Shown here piece by piece: positions 47,701-56,700 of a stretch of 64,000 bases of DNA; position 1 is the first letter of the stretch; each line of letters begins with the position of its first letter. The notes beneath the pieces were generated by a model. It ran no database searches. It was given only the letters and a program-made list of their open reading frames with translations, and was not told where the DNA came from. The stretch is from Liolophura sinensis. Lineage: Eukaryota; Mollusca; Polyplacophora; Chitonida; Chitonidae. The stretch spans positions 37,974,458 to 38,038,457 of the forward strand of contig NC_088300.1 in assembly GCF_032854445.1 (NCBI RefSeq), in the 5' to 3' direction. The position numbers and the translations under genes are program-made.

Positions 47701-50700
47701 ACTAAGGAGTCTGTGGGAATGAGATATGACAGCACAGTTGCAGAGAAACTAGGAGGCGTGAGGGAATGAGATATGACAGCATGACCGTAGACAAACTAAG
47801 AGGCGCAAGGGAATGAGATATGACAGCATAGCCACAGACAAACTAGGAGGCGCGAGGGAATGAAGTATGACAGCATAGCTGTAGACAAACTAGGAGGTGG
47901 GAGGGAATGAGGTATGACAGCATAGTCGTAGACAAACTAAGAGGTGCGAGGGAATGAGGTATGACAGCATGGCCTAGACAAACTAGGAGGTGTGAGGGAA
48001 TGAGGTATGACAGAATAGCCATAGACAAACTAGGAGGTGCGAGGGAATGAGGTATGACAGCATAGTCGTAGACAAACTAGGAGGTGTGAGGGAATGAGGT
48101 ATGACAGCATAGTCGTAGACAAACTAGGAGGTGCAAGGGAATGAGGTATGACAGCATGGTCTAGACAAACTAGGAGGTGGGAGGGAATGAGGTATGACAG
48201 CATAGTCGTAGACAAACTAGGAGGTGTGAGGGAATGAGGTATGACAGAATAGCCATAGACAAACTAGGAGGTGCAAGGGAATGAGGTATGACAGCATGGT
48301 CTAGACAAACTAGGAGGCGCGAGGGAATGAGGTATGACAGCCGTAGACAAACCAGGGGGTGCGAGGGAATAAGGTATGACAGCATAGCCATAGACAAACT
48401 AGGGGGTGCAAGGGAATGAGGTATGACAGCATGGTCTAGACAAACTAGGAGGCGCGAGGGAATGAGGTATGACAGAATAGCCATAGACAAACTAGGAGGT
48501 GCAAGGGAATGAGGTATGACAGCATGGTCTAGACAAACTAGGAGGCGCGAGGGAATGAGGTATGACAGCCGTAGACAAACCAGGGGGTGCGAGGGAATAA
48601 GGTATGACAGCATAGCCGTAGACAAACGAGGAAGTGCAAGGGAATGAGGTATGATAGCATGGCCGCATACAAACTAGGAATGAGAGACACTGCTTGTTTC
48701 GCGCGCGAAAACCTTTTGGGCTAAAATATTTTTAGATATTAATAAATCTTAACTTAATGTCTTTAAATATATAGCAAATTATAGAGTCAATATTACTTAT
48801 AAATTTAACATCCATTTATCTACATAATCTGATGGGTGCACTGTTATTTGGGTGCGTCTGAGGGGTAGAATGTTTGGCGCAGTATATTAGGAAAATCTTT
48901 TCCCTGTTCTTTTCTGCAGATGATTTCTGGCAGTACCACCCTATTCACTGGCCTCCTAAGAAAGTGCTTAGACAGAGATGTGGTGCCCATATGCCGTTAC
49001 ATTCCCAGAAAAAACTCTCCACCATATTTTGTTGCTCTTCTACCCCAGGTATGTCACCAGTACAGTTCTGCGTAGGATCTGGGTATGATGGGCGTAGGAT
49101 CTGCGTTTGATGGGGGTAGCATCTGCGTATGATGGGGATAGGATCTGCGTATGATGGGCATGGGATCTAGGTATGATGGACGTAGGATCTGGGTATGATG
49201 GGCGTAGGATCTGGGTATGATGGACGTAGGATCTGGGTATGATGAGCGTAGGATCTGGGTATGATGGGCGTAGGATCTGGGTATGATGGACGTAGGATCT
49301 GGGTATGATGGGCGTAGGATCCGATCATACATCCGGCCAGTGAACACGAGTGCCCGGCCAGTGAACACTAGTGCCCGGCCAGTGAACACGACTGCCCGGC
49401 CAGTGAACACTAGTGCCCGGCCAGTGAACACTAGTGCCCGGCCAGTGAACACTAGTGCCCGGCCAGTGAACACGAGAGCCCGGCCAGTGAACACGAGGTG
49501 CATCAGCTCCTTCCATCTCACCCAGCTGTCAGCGATATTCCTGCCATCAGAGTCTTGCCATCTCTTACTGTTCTTTTAAACTTCTGGCACCATGTAATGT
49601 TTTTTTGTCATGTCGTTTGACGTGGATTCATGAATATTTAACATGACACACTTGTACAACTTTTGCATCTGTATTTTCGATGTGGGATACAGTGTAGTCT
49701 GCAGGCTAGTCTATTATTACCCAATCATTACCCAGTCAATTACACAAGGAGAGCTCTCTATTCTTGAAGTTAGATTATAGTCTTACAAATGTAAACAAAA
49801 ACATTTGTTCACTATAGATTGTCACAACATTACATTGTCTGATATGACTACAGGATAACAAGATGTGTGAAAATGAATTGTTACTCTACAGTGTGTCCGA
49901 CTACAGTACATCCAGATGTCACAAAATGCCTGATATGACTCTAGTACATACAGATGTCACAAAATACCTGATATGACTACAGTATGTCCAGATGTCAGAA
50001 AATGCATGGTTAATCTATAATGTGCCTGGTATGACTGTAGTATATCCAGATGTCACAAAATGGACTGTTTCTCTATGATATGTCTGATATGACTGCACTA
50101 TAACCTGATGCCACAAAATGCACTGTTACTTTAAAATGTATCAGACATTACTGCTGGATAAACCGATGTCTGAAAATGTACTGTTACTCTATTATGTGTC
50201 TTATATGACTGCAGTATAACCAGATGTGACGAAATGTACCGTTACTCTATAATGTGTCTGATATGACTACTTATAATCAGATGTCCAACTGTCTGCAAAT
50301 GCACTGTAACTGTGTAAACACCACAGCTTTATAACCGTATATCTGAAACTGTTACTACATGTATATACCGTCTGATGTGCTTACCAGGAAGAGGAACAAG
50401 ATGAACGTAAAGTACAGCTGACCCCTCCAGGGTTTCATGTCATCTTCCTGCCTTTTGCTGATGACTTCAGGAAGATACCAGTGGAAGATACCCCTAGAGG
50501 TAAATAGGGTCTGTAGTCTAAGGTATGGTGTGTAAATGCACATAGCCAGATGGAAGGTTAAACTTTTCGTTTAGCTCTTGTATATTGGGACTGTCTATCA
50601 CACAGGATTACAGGTTAGGCCTTTTTTTTGCTCCCTAGTTTAATTAATTTATTTATCTATTTGATTGGTGTTTTATGCTGTACTCAAGAATATTTCACTT

Positions 50701-53700
50701 ATATGACGGCGGCCAGCATTATGATGGGAGGAAACCGAGAAAAGCCCAGGGGAAACCCACGACCATTCGCATGTTGCTGCAGACCTTCCCACTTACGGCT
50801 GGAGAGGAAGCTAGCATGAGCTGGACTTGAACTCACAGCGACTGCATTGGTGAGAGCTTCTGGGTCATTACGCTGCGCTAGTGCCCTAAGCAACTGAGTC
50901 ACGGATGCCCCACCCTAGTCTAAGGTATGGTGTGTCAGTGCACATTCTAAGATGGCAGGTTGAGCTTTTTTTTAGCTCCTGTATATTGGCAATCATACAT
51001 AGATCTCCAACATACAGCAATAGAAAGTTATGTATTGTTTGTGTTTTTTTTTTATATTTCATTTCACCTGTGTACACGTGCAGGGCCAACTGATGGAAGG
51101 CTGAACTGGTTTATTGGTTTTAGTTTTGTAGGCTTTGTGAATATTTTTTTATTGATTTTAATTAATAGACTTTCAATTCAAAAACTGACCAGTTATGGAA
51201 ACTTAAGTTTGTTTTCTGTAGTAGACATGCTCTCTAGAAATTAAGCTTCCATTCAGGGCAACAATTTCATGTATACAGGGTTTCTCTGAGTTTATTGCTT
51301 TTGAGATTTATGGACTTTGCCAGATTTACCATTTTTTGTAATCAAGAAAAGGCTCATATAGTGCTGCAATCTTTATGCACATGCCTACCTACACGTAGGA
51401 GAACAAGAAGGGTATTGGGTTTCTCNNNNNNNNNNNNNNNNNNNNNNNNNNNNNNNNNNNNNNNNNNNNNNNNNNNNNNNNNNNNNNNNNNNNNNNNNNN
51501 NNNNNNNNNNNNNNNNNNNNNNNNNNNNNNNNNNNNNNNNNNNNNNNNNNNNNNNNNNNNNNNNNNNNNNNNNNNNNNNNNNNNNNNNNNNNNNNNNNNN
51601 NNNNNNNNNNNNNNNNNNNNNNNNNCAAACTAGGGAGCCTGTGGGAATGAGATATGACAGCATATCCGGCAGACAAACTAGGGAGCCTGTGGGAATGAGA
51701 TATGACAGCATAGCTGCAGACAAACTAAGGAGCCTGTGGGAATGGGGATGGATTTGACAGCATACACTGTAGCTGCTGACAAACCTAGCTGTGGGAATGA
51801 GATATGACAGCATACACTGTAGCTGCTGACAAACTAGCTGTGGGAATGAGATATGACAGCATACACTGTAGCTTCTGACAAACTAGGGAGCCTGTGGGAA
51901 TGAGATATGACAGCATAGCTGCTGACAAACTAGGGAGCCTGTGGGAATGAGATATGAAAGCATAGCTGCAGACAAACTAGGAAGCCTGTGGGAATGAGAT
52001 ATGACAGCACAGTTGCAGAGAAACTAGGAGGCGTGAGGGAATGACATATGACAGCATGACCGTAGACAAACTAAGAGGCGCAAGGGAATGAGATATGACA
52101 GCATAGCCGCAGACAAACTACGAGGCGCGAGGGAATGAGGTATGACAGCATGATCGTAGACAAACTAGGAGGTGCGAGGAAATGAGGTATGACAGCATAG
52201 CTGTAGACAAACTAGGAGGTGGGAGGGAATGAGGTATGACAGCATAGTCGTAGACAAACTAGGAGGTGCGAGGGAATGAGGTATGACAGCATGGCCTAGA
52301 CAAACTAGGAGGTGTGAGGGAATGAGGTATGACAGCATGGTCTAGACAAACTAGGAGGTGCGAGGGAATGAGGTATGACAGCCGTAGACAAACCAGGGGG
52401 TGCGAGGGAATGAGGTATGACAGCATAGCCATAGACAAACGAGGAGGTGCAAGGGAATGAGGTATGACAGCATGGCCGCATACAAACTAGGAATGAGAGA
52501 CACTGCTTGTTTCGCGTGGGAAAACCTTTTGGGCTAAAATATTTTTAGATATTAATAAATCTTAACTTAATGTCTTTAAATATATAGCAAATTATAGAGT
52601 CAATATTACTTATAAATTTAACATCCATTTATCTACATAATCTGATGGGTGCACTGTTATTTGGGTGCGTCTGAGGGGTAGAATGTTTGGCGCAGTATAT
52701 TAGGAAAATCTTTTCCCTGTTCTTTTCTGCAGATGATTTCTGGCAGTACCACCCTATTCACTGGCCTCCTAAGAAAGTGTTTAGACAGAGATGTGGTGCC
52801 CATATGCCGTTACATTCCCAGAAAAAACTCTCCACCATATTTTGTTGCTCTTCTACCCCAGGTATGTCACCAGTACAGTTCTGCGTAGATCTGGGTATGA
52901 TGAGCGTAGGATCTGCGTTTGATGGGGATAGGATCTGCGTATGATGGGGATAGGATCTGCGTATGATGGGCATGGGATCTAGGTATGATGGAGGTAGGAT
53001 CTGGGGTATGATGAGCGTAGGATTTGGGTATGATGGGCGTAGGATCTGGGTATGATGGGCGTAGGATCTGCGTTTGATGGGGATAGGATCTGCGTATGAT
53101 GGGGATAGGATCTGCGTATGATGGGCATGGGATCTAGGTATGATGGAGGTAGGATCTGGGTATGATGGGCGTAGGATCTGGGTATGATGGAGGTAGGATC
53201 TGGGTATGATGGGCGTAGGATGTGGGTATGATGGGCATAGGATCCGATCATACATCCGGCCAGTGAACACGAGTGCCCGACCAGTGAACACGAGTGCCCG
53301 GCCAGTGAACACGAGTGCCCGACCAGTGAACACGAGTGCCCGGCCAGTGAACACGAGTGCCCGACCAGTGAACACGAGTGCCCGGCCAGTGAACACGAGT
53401 GCCCGGCCAGTGAACACGAGAGCCCGGCCAGTGAACACGGGGTGCATCAGCTCCTTCCATCTCACCCAGCTGTCAGTGATATTCCTGCCATCAGAGTCCT
53501 GCCATCTCTTACTGTTCTTTTAAACTTCTGGCACCATGTAATGTTTTTTTGTCCTGTCGTTTGACGTGGATTCATGAATATTTAACATGACACACTTGTA
53601 CAACTTTTACATCTGTATTTTCGATGTGGGATACAGTGTAGTCTGCAGGCTAGTCTATTATTACCCAATCATTACCCAGTCAGTTACACAAGGAGAGCTC

Positions 53701-56700
53701 ACTATTCTTGAAGTTAGATTAAAGTCTTACAAATGTAAACAAAAACATTTGTTCACTGTAGATTGTCACAACATTACATTGTCTGATATGACTACAGGAT
53801 AACAAGATGTGTGAAAATGAATTGTTACTCTACAGTGTGTCCGACTACAGTACATCCAGATGTCACAAAATGCCTGATATGACTCTAGTACATACAGATG
53901 TCACAAAATACCTGATATGACTACAGTATGTCCAGATATCAGAAAATGCATGGTTAATCTATAATGTGCCTGGTATGACTGTAGTATATCCAGATGTCAC
54001 AAAATGGACTGTTTCTCTATGATATGTCTGATATGACTGCACTATAACCTGATGCCACAAAATGCACTATTACTTTAAAATGTATCAGACATTACTGCTG
54101 GATAAACTGATGTCTGAAAATGTACCGTTACTCTGTTATGTGTCTTATATGACTGCAGTATAACCAGATGTGACAAAATGTACCGTTACTCTATAATGGG
54201 ATATGACTTATAATCAGATGTCCAACTGTCTGCAAATGCACTGTAGCTCTGAAACACCACAGCTTTATAACCGTATATCTGAAACTGTTACTACGTGTAT
54301 ATACCGTCTGATGTGCTTACCAGGAAGAGGAACAAGATGAACGTAAAGTACAGCTGACCCCTCCAGGGTTTCATGTCATCTTCCTGCCTTTTGCTGATGA
54401 CTTCAGGAAGATACCAGTGGAAGATACCCCTAGAGGTAAATAGGGTCTCTAGTCTAAGGTATGGTGTGTAAATGCACATAGCCGGATGGAAGGTTAAACT
54501 TTTCGTTTAGCTCTTGTATATTGGACTATCTATCACACATGGATTACAGGTTAGGCCTTTTTTTGCTCCCTAGTTTAATTAATTTATTTATTTGATTGGT
54601 GTTTTACGCTGTACTCAAGAATATTTCACTTATATGACGGCGACCAGCATTATGATGGGAGGAAACCGTGCAAAGTCCAGGGGAAACCCACGACCATCCG
54701 CATGTTGCTGGCAGACTTCCCACTTACGGCCAGAGAGGAAGCCAGCATGAGCTGGACTTGAACTCACAGCGACCGCATTGGAAAGAGGCTTCTGGGTCAT
54801 TACGCTGCGCTAGCGTGCTAACCGACTGAGCCACGGAGGCCCAACCCTAGTTTAAGGTATAGTGTGTCAGTGCACATTCTAAGATGGCAGGTTAAGCTTT
54901 TTTTTTCAGCTCCTGTATATTGGCAATCATACATGGATCTCCAACATACAGCAATAGAAAGTTATGTATTGTTTGTGGGGGTTTTTTTGTATTTCATTTC
55001 TCCTGTGTACTCGTGCAGGGCCAACTGATGGAAGGCTGAACTGGTTTATTGGTTTTAGTTTTGTAGGCTTTGTGAATATTTTTTATTGATTTTAATTAAT
55101 AGACTTTCATTTCAAAAACTGACCAGTTATGGAAACTTAAGATTGTTTTCTGTAGTAGACATGCTCTCTAGAAATTAAGCTTCCATTCAGGGCAACAATT
55201 TCATGTATACAGGGTTTCTCTGAGTTTATTGCTTTTGAGATTTATGGACTTTGCCAGATTTACCATTTTTTGTAATCAAGAAAAGGCTCATATAGGGCTG
55301 CAATCTTTATGCACATGCCTACCTACACGTAGGAGAACAAGAAGGTTATTGGGTTTCTCTGGCGATTTTACCAGATTTGTTACCATTTTCCTGTTTTGTG
55401 GACACACATTCAGATTGCCTTCATTCTGTTCTGTAGATATGGATTTCTGCAGTCCTTTTTTGTAGGGATACACTTTCTTATGCAATCACTTACACAATGA
55501 CTTTACAACTTTTATCTTTATTCTGAAACCCTTGTCTAGCTGAGCTTGTAGGATTCTCTGAATGCCTTGCTTTATTTCTTGGAAAAGGATACATGCAGAT
55601 AAACTCACATTTACTGTGGAAAGGGACATCACTCTGTCAGAATACCACACATCAGAATGTATACTTTCATGTATATTAGAATACCTTTATTTTTTTTCTC
55701 TCCAGCAAACGAGACTCAGATCAATAAGGCAAAAGATATGGTGAAAAAGTTGCAGTTCACATTCTCCAGTGAGAGTTTTGAGAACCCTGTGTTACAGCAG
55801 CATTGGAGGAACATCGAGGCTCTTGCCCTGGACAGAGACGCTCCAGAGGACATCACAGATTACACAGGTCAGTGAGTTATCTACCTTTGACAGTCTTCTG
55901 CTCAACTCTCATTTGTACCACTTCTAAGGTGTGGATTCTGAAAACAACCTTCAAACTTACTGCAAATTTAAGCTGAAAAAATACCCTATGTGTTTTTCCA
56001 AAACAGAAAGAGGTTAACATTTAGGAAATGATTTCCATAGAGACTATATTACCTGAACGCTGAATGTGATGTCATTTGCACATCTTTGCTGTATAAAGGA
56101 GATGCTGAGATGATGTGACTAAACTGTAAATAAAGAACAAATAAACAAAAAACAAAAAAAAAAACAACCACTTGTATTGATGTTTGTGTCAGTTACTCAA
56201 CAAGGAATAAATTTGTTGTTATTTCTTGAAGAGTCTCCTGCTACCTCCCACAAAACTTACAAAAGATATTTTCATTATCGTTTCCTGTGTGTAAGTTTTA
56301 ATACTGTGCAATTAACTGCCTTGCTGCTTGGCTACAGAGCCTGATGTGAAGCGCATGGAGAAGAGAGCAGGAAAAGTGATGGAGGATTTCAGTGACCTGG
56401 TGTTTCCAGATGGCTATGTACCCGGGGCAAAACGGGTATGGAAATATGCCCTCTTTCAGCGTCATGTAAAGATATTGAATTGGTTTCATTTTTATCACAT
56501 TTTTTTTTTTTATATTTGATTATTTATTTATTTCTTTGATTGGTGTTTTACGCCGTGCTCAAGAATATCTCACTTATACGATGGCGGCCAGCATTATGGT
56601 GGGAGGAAACCGGGCAGAGCCCGGGGGAGACCCACAACCATCTGCAGGTTGTGCCAGACCTTCCCACTTACGGCCGTTTTATATTTGATGTGTGCAAGTT

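Noticed and set aside
48710-48912. Start of an ORF at the GTTTGGCGCAGTATATTAGG region as a separate gene
   Set aside because: The reading frame is intron plus an off-frame reading of XRCC6 exon 14; the true frame runs from 48920.
52733-54435. Mutually exclusive exon pair in XRCC6
   Set aside because: Contig-end geometry, the 200-N gap and shared flanking arrays and SINE point to assembly of two alleles. The exons encode the same residues.
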